DNA from: Roseateles sp.
Lineage (GTDB): Bacteria > Pseudomonadota > Gammaproteobacteria > Burkholderiales > Burkholderiaceae_C
NCBI GenBank assembly: GCA_016790285.1
Contig: JAEUPJ010000076.1
Span: 22,773 to 86,772 of the forward strand
DNA: 64,000 nt
Reading direction: 5' to 3'
Both the position numbers and the translations under genes were made by a program. This document shows positions 36,470-45,070 of the stretch, in pieces; the first letter of the stretch is position 1, and every line of letters starts with the position of its first letter. The notes under the pieces are model-generated. The model was given only the letters and a program-made list of their open reading frames with translations, made no database searches and was not told where the DNA came from.

Positions 36470-37714
36470 ATGTCTTTTGCATCCCTGGGCTTGTCGCCCG
36501 CCCTGCTGCGCGCCGTGCGCGAGCTGGGCTACCACGCCCCCACGGCCATCCAGGCCGCTGCCCTACCACCCATCCTGGCCGGCGCCGACGTGCTGGCGCT
36601 CGCCCAGACCGGTTCCGGCAAGACCGCGGCCTTTGCGCTGCCGCTGCTGCAGCGCCTCGTGGCCGCGCCGCCGCGACCCGGGCCGCGGGCGCTCGTCCTC
36701 GCGCCCACGCGCGAGCTCGCCGCGCAGACCGCCGAGCTGCTGCGCGAGCTGGCCAGCCGGCTGCTGCACCGGCCCAAGGTGGCGCTGGCCTTCGGCGGCG
36801 TCTCCATCAACCCGCAGCTGATGGCGCTGCGCGGCGGCTGTGACGTGATGGTGGCCACGCCCGGGCGCCTGCTGGACCTGCTGGAGCACAACGGCCTCAC
36901 GCTCGCCGGTGTCGAGTGCTTGGTGCTGGACGAGGCCGACCGCCTGCTGGCCGCCGGCTTTGCCGACGAACTCCACCGCGTGCTGGCCCAGTTGCCGGCG
37001 CGTCGGCAGTCGCTGCTTTTCTCGGCCACCTGCCCGGCAGGGGTGCAGGCCCTGGCCGAGCAGCTGCTGCACGAGCCTGTGCGCATTGCCATCGAGGAGG
37101 CGCCGCCGCAGATCACCCAGCGCGCCATCCAGCTCGACCGTGCCCAGCGCCTGCCGGCCCTGCGCCAGCTGCTGCGTGACGAAGCCTGGGCCCGCGCGCT
37201 GGTGTTCGTGGCCAGCCGCTACACGGCCGAGCTGGTGTCGGACAAGCTCTTTGCCCACGGCTTCAAGGCCGGTGTGCTGCACGGCGAGCTGAGCCAGGGC
37301 GCCCGGCGCGATGTGCTGGCGGCGCTCAAGGCCGGCAGCGTGCAGGTGCTCGTCGCCACCGACGTGGCGGCGCGCGGCCTGCATGTCGAGGCGCTGGACG
37401 CCGTCGTCAATTACGAGCTGCCCCGCTCGGCGGCCGACTACACCCACCGCATCGGCCGCACGGGCCGGGCGGGCGCGCAGGGCGTGGCGGTGAGCTTCAT
37501 CTGCGCTGACAGCGCCGAGAACGCCGAGAGCCATTTCCGCCTCATCGAGAAGCGCCAGGGCCAGCGCGTGCCGCGCGAGTGCCTGCCCGGCTTCGAGCCG
37601 CAGGCCGTGGCCACCGAGGCGCAGGCCAGCGGCGGCATCAAGAGCGCCACCCGCAAGAGCAAGAAGGACAAGCTGCGCGAAGCCGCAGCCAAGGCAGCCA
37701 CCGATGGGCATTGA
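36470..37714 (+). CDS. DEAD-box RNA helicase (RhlE-like)
   Basis: A 414-residue ATP-dependent RNA helicase. Q motif FASLGLSPALLRAV, Walker A AQTGSGKTAAFALPLLQ, DEAD in CLVLDEADRLLAAGF, SAT in LLFSATCPAGVQ and HRIGRTGR are all present. The basic C-terminal tail (TRKSKKDKLREAAAKAA) is typical of RhlE-type proteins that aid rRNA maturation or RNA decay. It begins 6 nt after ogt and overlaps the next gene by 11 nt. Confidence 0.9.
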   Translation: MSFASLGLSPALLRAVRELGYHAPTAIQAAALPPILAGADVLALAQTGSGKTAAFALPLLQRLVAAPPRPGPRALVLAPTRELAAQTAELLRELASRLLHRPKVALAFGGVSINPQLMALRGGCDVMVATPGRLLDLLEHNGLTLAGVECLVLDEADRLLAAGFADELHRVLAQLPARRQSLLFSATCPAGVQALAEQLLHEPVRIAIEEAPPQITQRAIQLDRAQRLPALRQLLRDEAWARALVFVASRYTAELVSDKLFAHGFKAGVLHGELSQGARRDVLAALKAGSVQVLVATDVAARGLHVEALDAVVNYELPRSAADYTHRIGRTGRAGAQGVAVSFICADSAENAESHFRLIEKRQGQRVPRECLPGFEPQAVATEAQASGGIKSATRKSKKDKLREAAAKAATDGH

Positions 37715-38174
37715 GATCGAACGCAAATTCCTGGTCGCCAGCGACGCCTGGCGCGCCCAGGCCGGCCGCGCCACCCGCTTCAGCCAGGGCTACCTGAGCC
37801 GCGACCCCGCGCGCACCGTGCGCGTGCGGCTGGCCGGCGAGCAGGCCTTCCTCACGATCAAGGGCGCGACGACGGGCGCCTCGCGTGCCGAGTTCGAGTA
37901 CGCCGTGCCACTGGCCGATGCCCGCGCGTTGCTGGCAATGTGCGACGGCCCGGTGGTGGAGAAGGTGCGCCACCTGTGCGTGCATGAGGGCATGACCTGG
38001 GAGGTCGACGAGTTCCTGGGTGCCAATGCAGGCCTGGTGCTCGCCGAGATCGAGCTGTCCTCGGAAGACCAGCCTTTCGGGCGCCCGGCGTGGCTCGGCG
38101 AGGAGGTCACCGGCGACGCGCGCTACGTGAACGCCAACCTGGCGGTGCGGCCCTTCAGCGCCTGGAACGCCTAG
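37704..38174 (+). CDS. CYTH domain protein (class IV adenylate cyclase / triphosphatase fold)
   Basis: A 156-residue single-domain protein beginning GIEIERKFLV, the ExExK signature of the CYTH triphosphate tunnel. Alternating charged strands (TVRVRLAGEQAFLTIKG, AEFEYAVPL, WEVDEFLG, LAEIEL) follow the usual tunnel pattern. Bacterial members of this size usually hydrolyse inorganic triphosphate; cyclase activity is unlikely but not excluded. It is translationally coupled to the helicase gene. Confidence 0.88.
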   Translation: MGIEIERKFLVASDAWRAQAGRATRFSQGYLSRDPARTVRVRLAGEQAFLTIKGATTGASRAEFEYAVPLADARALLAMCDGPVVEKVRHLCVHEGMTWEVDEFLGANAGLVLAEIELSSEDQPFGRPAWLGEEVTGDARYVNANLAVRPFSAWNA

Positions 38175-38204
38175 ACGGGGCTGACGGGCCTGACGAGGCT
38201 GACG
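38172..38204. repeat. 9-bp-phased CTGACG repeats
   Basis: CTGACG occurs at 38181, 38190 and 38199 with exact 9-nt spacing; TAGACG at 38172 (overlapping the CYTH stop) is a degenerate fourth unit. They lie about 110 bp upstream of the His-rich protein and TonB receptor genes and could be regulator-binding sites. A GGGGG-CAA-CCCCC hairpin follows near 38243-38257. Confidence 0.4.
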
Positions 38205-38311
38205 CGCTGCATCTGGCCGCCGGGCGGCTGCGTAGCTGTCACACGGGGGCAACCCCCGCCGCCGATCATCCGGCGGGCGACCTGTATCGCCAACTCGACT
38301 GACACCCGCCC

Positions 38312-38791
38312 GTGCCTTGCCTGCTTGCGTTCCTGCTGCACCGATCCCGCGCCAGCCTGCTGGCGCTGCTGATCGTCGTGCTGCCGCTGCAGGCCGTGGC
38401 GCAGTTGGTGGCCGGCCTGCAGACGCAGCGCCACGTGCATGCCCAGCCCGGGCTGGCCGTGGCCTCGCCGTCGCCCTTGCGCCAGCTGCTCAATCGCCTG
38501 CATGAGGCCCAGCCGGCCTCGCTGAAGGCCTGGGGCCACGGCGCGCAGCTCGGCGCGCGCCCCCATGCCCACGGGGACGTGGTGCACACCCACGAACCCG
38601 AGCAGCCGGGCGTCATCCTGGTGGCGGATGCCGACGACGGCGCGGGGCAGGGCGCCATCACGGCCTTCCTGGCCTGGCTGCCCCTGGCTCTGACCTGGCC
38701 GGCCGCCCATCGCAGCCCGGCCCCTGTGCCACGGCCCGTGGCCTGGAAGGACCGCCTCGTGGCGCCGCCCCTGGCCCCGCCGCGCGGCTGA
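38312..38791 (+). CDS. His-rich putative exported protein upstream of a TonB receptor
   Basis: A 159-residue protein, GTG start. An N-terminal hydrophobic segment (RASLLALLIVVLPLQAVAQL) acts as a signal peptide or anchor. The body has histidine clusters (QRHVHAQPG, PHAHGDVVHTHEPEQPG) and a second hydrophobic stretch (ITAFLAWLPLALTWPA), ending in a Pro/Arg-rich tail. I do not recognise a named family. The His clusters and position just before the TonB-dependent receptor suggest metal handling; this is inference. Confidence 0.6.
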   Translation: MPCLLAFLLHRSRASLLALLIVVLPLQAVAQLVAGLQTQRHVHAQPGLAVASPSPLRQLLNRLHEAQPASLKAWGHGAQLGARPHAHGDVVHTHEPEQPGVILVADADDGAGQGAITAFLAWLPLALTWPAAHRSPAPVPRPVAWKDRLVAPPLAPPRG

Positions 38792-38864
38792 GGCCTGTCG
38801 ACCCGCGGCACGCGCCGCGCCCGCCCCTGACCGACTGACCGCCCCGCCGGACCGCTGCCGGTGG

Positions 38865-38892
38865 GCCGCCTGCGCACGCGTGTGCAGGCGGC
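38865..38892. promoter_or_regulatory. 28-nt near-perfect palindrome before the TonB receptor
   Basis: GCCGCCTGC at 38865-38873 pairs with GCAGGCGGC at 38884-38892, and the inner bases continue the symmetry with a single mismatched pair. It ends 20 nt before the receptor ATG. It could be an operator dyad or an RNA hairpin controlling receptor translation; there is no T-tract. Confidence 0.45.
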
Positions 38893-38912
38893 GCGCTGCC
38901 CGAGACCCCACC

Positions 38913-41006
38913 ATGCCCCACGCCCCCTCCGTGCTGGCCGCTGCCGCCAGCCTGCTGGCCGCTGCTCATGTGCCCGCCCAGACCTCCACCGAACCTCCCC
39001 TGCTGGCTGCGGCCGTGCTGGAGAAGGTCGAGGTCACCGGCCGCCATTACGACAACGCCATCGGCTCAAGTGACGCCGCCTCGCAGGGCAGCATCCGCGC
39101 CGAGCTGCTCAAGAGCCGGCCGGCGCTGCGGCCGGGCGAGGTGCTGGAGTTCGTGCCCGGGGTCATCGTCACCCAGCACTCGGGCGACGGCAAAGCCAAC
39201 CAGTACTTCCTGCGCGGCTTCAACCTCGACCACGGCACCGACTTCGCCACCACGGTGAACGGCCTGCCGGTCAACATGCCCACGCATGGGCACGGCCAGG
39301 GTTATGCGGACCTGAACTTCCTCATCCCCGAGCTGGTCGACCGCATCGAGTACCGCAAGGGGCCGTACTTCGCGCGCAGCGGCGACTTCTCGGCCGCCGG
39401 CTCGGCCGACATCGCCTACCGCCAGACCCTGGACGAGAACTTTGCCGCGCTCACGCTCGGCCGGCGGCAGTTCCGGCGCCTTGTGGGCGCGGGCTCGACG
39501 ACCTTGGGCGGGGGCTTGCGCCTGCTTGGGGCGTTGGAGGTACAAGGCAATGACGGCCCCTGGCGGCTGCCGGAGCAGCTGCGCAAGCACAACGCCGTGC
39601 TGACGCTGTCCGCCGGCACACGCGCGCAAGGCTGGAGCTCCAGCCTGATGGCCTACGACGCGCACTGGAACTCGGCCGACCAGGTGCCCGAGCGCCTGCT
39701 GTCAGCAGGCAGCTACCAGGGTCAGCCCTTCGGTCGCTTCGACGCGGTCGACACCACCGACGGTGGCCAGACCCGCCGCAGCAGCCTCAGCGCCGAATGG
39801 CACCGCCACACTGACAGCGGCAGCACCGAGCTGGCGGCCTACGCGATGCACTACCGGCTGCAGCTCTTCTCCAACTTCACCTACGCCCTGGAGCGCCCCG
39901 ACGACGGCGACCAGTTCTCGCAGCAGGACCGCCGCAGCGTCTACGGTGCGAGCGCCCGCCACGCCGTGGACCACCGGCTGGGCGACCTGCCCGCGCGCAG
40001 CGAGGTCGGCCTGCAGCTGCGCCAGGACCGCATCCGCGTCGGCCTGTTCGACACGGTGGCCCGCCGCGTCACCGCCACCACGCGGGACGACGAGGTCCGC
40101 CAGACGCAGCTCGGCGTGTATGGGCAGACGTCCGTGGAGCTGACGCCCTGGCTGCGCGGCGTCGTGGGGCTGCGGGCCGACGAGGCGCGCTTTCGCGTCG
40201 ACAGCCTGAGCCTGGCGGCCAACAGCGGGCAGACGTCCGCCCACCTGCTGTCGCCCAAGTTCTCGTTGATCGCCGGGCCCTGGGCGCGGACCGAGTTCTT
40301 CTTCAACGCGGGGCGCGGCTTTCACAGCAACGATGCGCGCGGCACCACCGCTACCGTGGACCCGAAGACCGGCGACGCCGTCGACCGGGTGCCCGGCCTG
40401 GTGGCCGCCCGCGGCATGGAGCTGGGGGCGCGCACGGAATGGGTGCCGGGCCTGCAGTCGTCCGTGGCCCTCTGGAAGCTCGACTTCGACTCCGAGCTCG
40501 TCTACGTGGGCGACGCCGGCGCCACCGAAGCCAACCGGCCGAGCAAGCGCCACGGGCTGGAGTGGAACAACCGCTACGTGCCCGTGCCCTGGCTGCTGCT
40601 GGACGCCGACCTGGCCTGGACACGTGCGCGCTTTGCCGACGCCGACCCGGCCGGCAACCGCATCCCGAATGCGGTCGACAAGGTGGGCTCGCTGGCGGTG
40701 ACGCTGCGTGAGCTGGGGCCGTGGTCCGCCACGCTGCAGTGGCGCTACCTGGGGGCGGGCGCCCTCATCGAGGACAACAGCGTGCGCTCGCGCGCCTCGC
40801 TCACCACCAACCTGCGCGTCAGCCGCCGTCTGGGCCTGGCCAGCGAGCTGACGCTGGATGTCTTCAACCTCGGCAACCGCCGGGTGAACGACATCGAGTA
40901 CTTCTACGAGTCCCGCCTGCCGGGCGAGGCGGCCCCGGTGGCCGACCGCCACGTGCACCCCGCCGAGCCGCGCACGGTGCGCGTGACGCTCAAGCTGGGG
41001 TTCTGA
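38913..41006 (+). CDS. TonB-dependent outer-membrane receptor
   Basis: A 697-residue protein: signal peptide (MPHAPSVLAAAASLLAAAHV, cleavage near VPAQT); a plug domain with VLEKVEVTGRHYDN, LEFVPGVIVTQHSGDGKANQ, YFLRGFNLDHGTDFATTVNG and the segment MPTHGHGQGYADLNFL; then a beta-barrel with alternating strands ending in the aromatic residue F (VTLKLGF). It imports a ligand using TonB energy. The histidine-containing plug loop and the His-rich neighbour hint at a metal or metallophore; no other ligand clue is present. No cobalamin riboswitch is visible upstream. Confidence 0.9.
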   Translation: MPHAPSVLAAAASLLAAAHVPAQTSTEPPLLAAAVLEKVEVTGRHYDNAIGSSDAASQGSIRAELLKSRPALRPGEVLEFVPGVIVTQHSGDGKANQYFLRGFNLDHGTDFATTVNGLPVNMPTHGHGQGYADLNFLIPELVDRIEYRKGPYFARSGDFSAAGSADIAYRQTLDENFAALTLGRRQFRRLVGAGSTTLGGGLRLLGALEVQGNDGPWRLPEQLRKHNAVLTLSAGTRAQGWSSSLMAYDAHWNSADQVPERLLSAGSYQGQPFGRFDAVDTTDGGQTRRSSLSAEWHRHTDSGSTELAAYAMHYRLQLFSNFTYALERPDDGDQFSQQDRRSVYGASARHAVDHRLGDLPARSEVGLQLRQDRIRVGLFDTVARRVTATTRDDEVRQTQLGVYGQTSVELTPWLRGVVGLRADEARFRVDSLSLAANSGQTSAHLLSPKFSLIAGPWARTEFFFNAGRGFHSNDARGTTATVDPKTGDAVDRVPGLVAARGMELGARTEWVPGLQSSVALWKLDFDSELVYVGDAGATEANRPSKRHGLEWNNRYVPVPWLLLDADLAWTRARFADADPAGNRIPNAVDKVGSLAVTLRELGPWSATLQWRYLGAGALIEDNSVRSRASLTTNLRVSRRLGLASELTLDVFNLGNRRVNDIEYFYESRLPGEAAPVADRHVHPAEPRTVRVTLKLGF

Positions 41007-41010
41007 GGCC

Positions 41011-41997
41011 TCACCAGGGCGCGGCGCCCTCGGGCAGGGGCTCGGTGGGCAGGGCCGCCGGGGCGGGGGCCGGGGCAGCGGCGGGCGCCGTGCCGGCTGC
41101 GGCGAAGTCGTGCTCGCCGCCCAGGCCCTCGATCAGCGCCGGGATGAGCCGGCCCAGCTCGCCGGTGGCCAGCGCCAGGTCGGCGTCGAAGGCCTCGTCG
41201 CCGCTGACGTCGGGGCGGCCTTCGAAGGCCAGGTCCAGGAAGCTGATCTTCTTGATCGCGAACCCCTCGGTCAGCGTGAAGGCGACACGCTCGTTCCAGC
41301 TCAGGGCCAGCCGGGTGGGCATCTTGCCGCTGGTCAGGTGGGCGCGGACCTCGTCGATGTCCAGCGGGTGGCGGGCGTAGCGCACGACGGGCTTCTGCTC
41401 GTCGCTGCCCTTGAGCTCGCACTCGCGCTCGATCTGGAAGCCTTCGGGCGTGACGCCGTCCATCAGCCAGGCGGCCATGCAGGCCGCGGGGCTCTCTGCC
41501 GTTTGTACCAGCTGCAGGGACAGCCCCGGGCTCGCCTGGATCAGCAGCGTCACGACCTCGTCTGCACGGCTGCTCGAGCCGGCGTCGACGAACAGCAGCC
41601 GCTCCTTGGGGGCGACCCAGACCTGCGTCGCCGAGGTCTTGGTGAAGGCGCGCGGCAGCAGCTCGTGGGCGGCCTGCTCCTTGAGCTCCTTCTTGGCCTT
41701 CTTGCCGGGCTTGCGGCCGGTCTGGGCCTCGATCTGCTCGCAGAGCTCGTCCACGCGCTCGTTGACGACCGAGGAGGGCAGCAGGCGCTGCTCGCGCTTG
41801 AGCTTGAGCAGCCAGTGCCCGTCCACGACCTCGACGAGCGGCGCGTGCTCCACGCCGCGGGGCGGGGCCCAGCCCACGGCCAGGGGCTGGGTGGGGGCGC
41901 AGGCCAGGAAGGGTTCCTTGGCGAGTTGTTCGGCAAGCTGGGCGGCGTCGGTCTGCCAGCCTTCGCCGATGCGGTAGGGGATCAGGTTCTTGAACAT
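41011..41997 (-). CDS. rdgC: recombination-associated protein RdgC
   Basis: A 328-residue ring-forming DNA-binding protein that restrains RecA. MFKNLIPYRI, GHWLLKLKREQRLLPSSVVNE, and YARHPLDIDEVRAHLTSGK with MPTRLALSWNERVAFTLTE match the RdgC family. The C-terminal tail is a species-specific Ala/Pro-rich extension (APAAAPAPAPAALP). Its stop is 4 nt from that of the convergent TonB receptor. The start lies 17 nt after a strong terminator on the same strand. Confidence 0.95.
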   Translation of the reverse strand: MFKNLIPYRIGEGWQTDAAQLAEQLAKEPFLACAPTQPLAVGWAPPRGVEHAPLVEVVDGHWLLKLKREQRLLPSSVVNERVDELCEQIEAQTGRKPGKKAKKELKEQAAHELLPRAFTKTSATQVWVAPKERLLFVDAGSSSRADEVVTLLIQASPGLSLQLVQTAESPAACMAAWLMDGVTPEGFQIERECELKGSDEQKPVVRYARHPLDIDEVRAHLTSGKMPTRLALSWNERVAFTLTEGFAIKKISFLDLAFEGRPDVSGDEAFDADLALATGELGRLIPALIEGLGGEHDFAAAGTAPAAAPAPAPAALPTEPLPEGAAPW

Positions 41998-42010
41998 GGG
42001 CGCTTGGGAA

Positions 42011-42037
42011 ACAAGAAGCCCGCCAGCGGCGGGCTTC
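42011..42037 (-). terminator. terminator of the PEP-CTERM gene
   Basis: GAAGCCCGCC at 42015-42024 and GGCGGGCTTC at 42028-42037 form a 10-bp stem with a 3-nt loop; on the minus strand it is followed by TTGTTTCC. rdgC begins just beyond it. Confidence 0.75.
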
Positions 42038-42058
42038 GGAAGTCAGCGCCGGATTCTC

Positions 42059-43393
42059 TCAGGTCTGGCGCCACCGCCGCGTCAGCAGGCCGCCGGCGCC
42101 CAGCAGCCACAGCGCCCAGGTCGCTGGCTCGGGCACGTCGGCGGTGATGGCCTGCATGGTGCCGGTGAAGCTGCCGTCGGCCACGAAGGTCAGGCCCGTG
42201 ACGAAGCCGGTCACGTCAAAGGCGTTCACGGCGGCCGAGGCCTCGATGCCGCGGATCTGGAAGCGGTCCACGCCCGCCGTGAAGCCGTGGGCGGTGAAGT
42301 CGAAGCTCGCGCCGGCGGCGAGGTCGGCGGCCGAGAGCTGCCAGGCGCTGCCGTCCCAGGTCCAGACTTCGTACAGCCCGTCGCCCACGCTGCTGGGCAC
42401 CTGCACGGTCTTGAAGTTCGGGTCGCCCGCCCCGGTGGCGTAGCTGAAGCCGACGGCGACGACCGGGTCGATGAAGGTGACCTGGTTGGGCCCCACGCTG
42501 CCGACGTTGAAGCCGTACACCGGCCCGGCCAGCAGGCCGCTGGTGGTGGGCACGGGGGTGAGGGTGGGCAGGGCGATGTTGGTGACGCCCGCCGGCAGCG
42601 TGGCGGGGTTGATGGGCGTGAAGTCGAAATATGAACTGGAGCGGGCGTCGACCGTGCCCGCGAACACGCCTCCCGTGCGTGTGTGGGCCAGGTCTATGCT
42701 GATGGCGTAGCTCGTGCCGTACTGGAGCACGCCGGCGGGCAGCGTGAAGCTGGTGCTCGTGAGGACGGGGCTCTGCCAGATGAGGTCGGACTGCTGGAAG
42801 CTCGTGGGCGGGCCATTGCGCGACTCGACCGTGACGGGGTGCGTCACGTCCTGCACGCGGATGCGCATCTGGTCGATGCCGTCGGGCGTGCTGGCGGGCA
42901 GGGTCCAGCTGATGGTGGGCGTGAGGCCCGCGCCGCTGATCGTCATGGAGTTGACGAAGGGCATGGCGTCGACGTTGCCCAGCGTGGGGGTGGTGATGCT
43001 GACTGCCCCGCTGAAGTTGGCATTGGTGGACAGCAGCAACCGCCAGGCGCCGGTGAGGCTCGCGTCGTAGGGGCGGGAGCCGTAGTACTGGTGCGGCAGC
43101 AGCGTCCAGTCGCGCTCGAACAGGCGCTGCTTGATCCAGCTGGGGTCGGTCGCGAACGCGCCGCACGTGAGGCCTGCCGGGCAGATGCCGGAGGTGCCGT
43201 AGACGTAGGCGCCGGGCATGTCGGCGGGCGGCTGAACGTCCTGGATGCCCCACACGACGATGTCGCCCGTGGCGTGGTTGCCGCTGTTGGCGCTGTTGGC
43301 CTGGCGGATGTAGAAGGGCGAATTGGCCGTGGGCGTGCCCGCGATGGCGGCGGTGGCCACCAGCAGGCCGGGCACGATGAGGCGCTTCTTCAT
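42059..43393 (-). CDS. PEP-CTERM sorting-signal protein
   Basis: A 444-residue exported protein. A signal peptide (MKKRLIVPGLLVATAAIAG) begins it and a PEP-CTERM tail ends it: VPEPATWALWLLGAGGLL followed by TRRWRQT, that is the VPEP motif, one hydrophobic helix and a basic end. Such tails are processed by EpsH-type exosortase, linked to exopolysaccharide production; no exosortase is in this window. The mature part is Thr/Ser/Gly/Pro-rich and beta-like, with fibronectin-like stretches (SMTISGAGLTPTISWTLPAS) and a Cys pair (GICPAGLTC). Function unknown, probably a surface or matrix protein. Confidence 0.85.
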   Translation of the reverse strand: MKKRLIVPGLLVATAAIAGTPTANSPFYIRQANSANSGNHATGDIVVWGIQDVQPPADMPGAYVYGTSGICPAGLTCGAFATDPSWIKQRLFERDWTLLPHQYYGSRPYDASLTGAWRLLLSTNANFSGAVSITTPTLGNVDAMPFVNSMTISGAGLTPTISWTLPASTPDGIDQMRIRVQDVTHPVTVESRNGPPTSFQQSDLIWQSPVLTSTSFTLPAGVLQYGTSYAISIDLAHTRTGGVFAGTVDARSSSYFDFTPINPATLPAGVTNIALPTLTPVPTTSGLLAGPVYGFNVGSVGPNQVTFIDPVVAVGFSYATGAGDPNFKTVQVPSSVGDGLYEVWTWDGSAWQLSAADLAAGASFDFTAHGFTAGVDRFQIRGIEASAAVNAFDVTGFVTGLTFVADGSFTGTMQAITADVPEPATWALWLLGAGGLLTRRWRQT

Positions 43394-43445
43394 GGCGGTC
43401 TCCCTGAGCAGGAGGCCAGCCTAACCACGTTGTCTTGGCGATACA

Positions 43446-43461
43446 CCCCCTCTGGAGGGGG
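43446..43461. repeat. C5TC/GAG5 palindrome
   Basis: CCCCCTC at 43446-43452 and GAGGGGG at 43455-43461 with a 2-nt loop, in the spacer between the PEP-CTERM and DsbA-like genes. It resembles the element at 8779-8792. Confidence 0.35.
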
Positions 43462-43479
43462 CATCGGCGCGTCGCCCGC

Positions 43480-44124
43480 TCAGGCCGGCTGGGCCAGCAC
43501 CTGACGCAGCAACTGCTCGAACACCTCGACCGACTGGCCGCCCTGGATGAGGTGGCGCTGGTTCACGATGATGGCCGGCACCGCGTGGATGCCCTGGCGG
43601 TGCACCTCGGCCTCGGCTTCGCCCACCTCGGCGTCGTAGCGGCGGCTGGCGAGCAGCTCGCGGGTGTCGGCCTCGGGCAGGCCGGCGGCCACGGCGACCT
43701 GCAGCAGCACGGCGGGGTCCGACACATTGCGCCCCTCGGTGAAGTAGGCCTTGAGCAGGGCCACCTTGAGCGTGCGCTGCACGGCGCCGCCGAAGGTTTC
43801 GTCGGCCCAGTGCAGCAGGCGGTGGCCGTCGCGGGTGTTGTAGATGCGGCTGCGGGCTTCCATGCTGAACGTGAAGCCCAGGGCCGCGCCGCGCTCGCGG
43901 ATGGCCTGGCGGGTGCCGGCCAGGGCTTCGGGGCTGGCGCCGTATTTCTCGGCCAGGTGCTCCTCGATGTCCTGCCCCTCGGGCGCCATGCCGGGGTTGA
44001 GCTCGAAGGGGTGGAAGTGCAGGTCCAGCGTCAGGCCCGGGATGCGCGCCGCGGCAGCTTCCAGGGAGTACAGCCCGATGGCGCACCAGGGGCAGACGAT
44101 GTCGGAGATGAAGTCGATTCGCAT
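43480..44124 (-). CDS. DsbA-family oxidoreductase (FrnE-like)
   Basis: A 214-residue cytoplasmic thioredoxin-fold protein. CPWCAIG near residue 11 is the redox motif; HFHPFELNPGMAPEGQDIEEHLA and GIHAVPAIIVNQRHLIQGGQ (cis-Pro loop) fit the FrnE/YwbO group rather than periplasmic DsbA, as there is no signal peptide. Role is probably in thiol stress; the divergent neighbours are two glutathione-transferase genes. Confidence 0.88.
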   Translation of the reverse strand: MRIDFISDIVCPWCAIGLYSLEAAAARIPGLTLDLHFHPFELNPGMAPEGQDIEEHLAEKYGASPEALAGTRQAIRERGAALGFTFSMEARSRIYNTRDGHRLLHWADETFGGAVQRTLKVALLKAYFTEGRNVSDPAVLLQVAVAAGLPEADTRELLASRRYDAEVGEAEAEVHRQGIHAVPAIIVNQRHLIQGGQSVEVFEQLLRQVLAQPA

Positions 44125-44206
44125 GGCCGGGATTGTCGCGGTTCGGCCGCTGCGGGGGCTTTGCGCTTTGCGCTACCGTTGGCGGGTTTCCTCTTCCCGA
44201 CGCGTC

Positions 44207-45070
44207 ATGCCCGACTACACCCCGCCCCAGGTCTGGACCTGGAACCAGGCCAGCGGCGGCCAGTTCGCCAACATCAACCGCCCCGTCGCCGGGCCCACCC
44301 ACGCGCATGAACTGCCCGTGGGGCAGCACCCGCTGCAGCTGTACTCGCTGGGCACGCCCAACGGTGTCAAGGTCACCATCCTGCTGGAGGAGCTGCTGGC
44401 GCTGGGCCACACCGGCGCGGAGTACGACGCCTGGCTCATCCGCATCAACGAGGGCCAGCAGTTCGGCAGCGGGTTCGTGGCCGTCAACCCCAACTCCAAG
44501 ATCCCCGCGCTGCTGGACCGCAGCGGGCCCGAGCCGGTGCGGGTGTTCGAGTCGGGCGCCATCCTCGTGTACCTGTCTGAGAAGTTCGGCGGCGCCTTCC
44601 TGCCGGCCGGTGGCGCCGCGCGGGCCGAAGCCCTGAGCTGGTTGTTCTGGCAGATGGGCAGCGCGCCCTTCCTGGGCGGTGGCTTCGGGCACTTCTATGC
44701 CTATGCGCCCGAGAAGCTGGAGTACCCCATCAACCGCTATGCCATGGAGGTCAAGCGGCAGATGGATGTGCTCGACCGGCTGCTCGCCGAGCGGCGCTTC
44801 ATGGCGGGAGATGACTACACCCTGGCCGACATGGCCACCTGGCCCTGGTACGGCGCCCTGGCCAAGGGGCAGCTCTATGGCGCAGGGGAGTTCCTCTCGG
44901 TGCACGAGTACACCCACGTCATCCGCTGGGCCGACGAGATCGCCAAGCGGCCGGCGGTGCAGCGCGGGCGCAAGGTCAACCGCGTCTTCGGTGACCCGGC
45001 CACGCAGCTGCACGAGCGCCACGACGCCAGCGACTTCGACACCCGCACGCAGGACAAGCTCGCCCCATGA
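44207..45070 (+). CDS. yghU: YghU-like glutathione S-transferase / disulfide reductase
   Basis: A 287-residue GST-fold protein. YTPPQVWTWNQASGGQFANINRPVAGPTHAHELPVG is the YghU/YfcG-type N-terminus (only part quoted: NQASGGQFANINRP). LGTPNGVKVTILLEEL and VFESGAILVYLSEKFG (Glu-Ser glutathione site) are present. YghU binds two glutathiones and reduces disulfides. ATG 44207 matches the family length of 288; longer in-frame sequence lies antisense to the DsbA-like gene and is rejected. It overlaps the next GST gene by 4 nt. Confidence 0.9.
   Translation: MPDYTPPQVWTWNQASGGQFANINRPVAGPTHAHELPVGQHPLQLYSLGTPNGVKVTILLEELLALGHTGAEYDAWLIRINEGQQFGSGFVAVNPNSKIPALLDRSGPEPVRVFESGAILVYLSEKFGGAFLPAGGAARAEALSWLFWQMGSAPFLGGGFGHFYAYAPEKLEYPINRYAMEVKRQMDVLDRLLAERRFMAGDDYTLADMATWPWYGALAKGQLYGAGEFLSVHEYTHVIRWADEIAKRPAVQRGRKVNRVFGDPATQLHERHDASDFDTRTQDKLAP

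Noticed and set aside
38175-38912. Cobalamin riboswitch upstream of the TonB receptor
   Set aside because: No B12-box-like sequence was found; only GC hairpins, CTGACG repeats and the palindrome.
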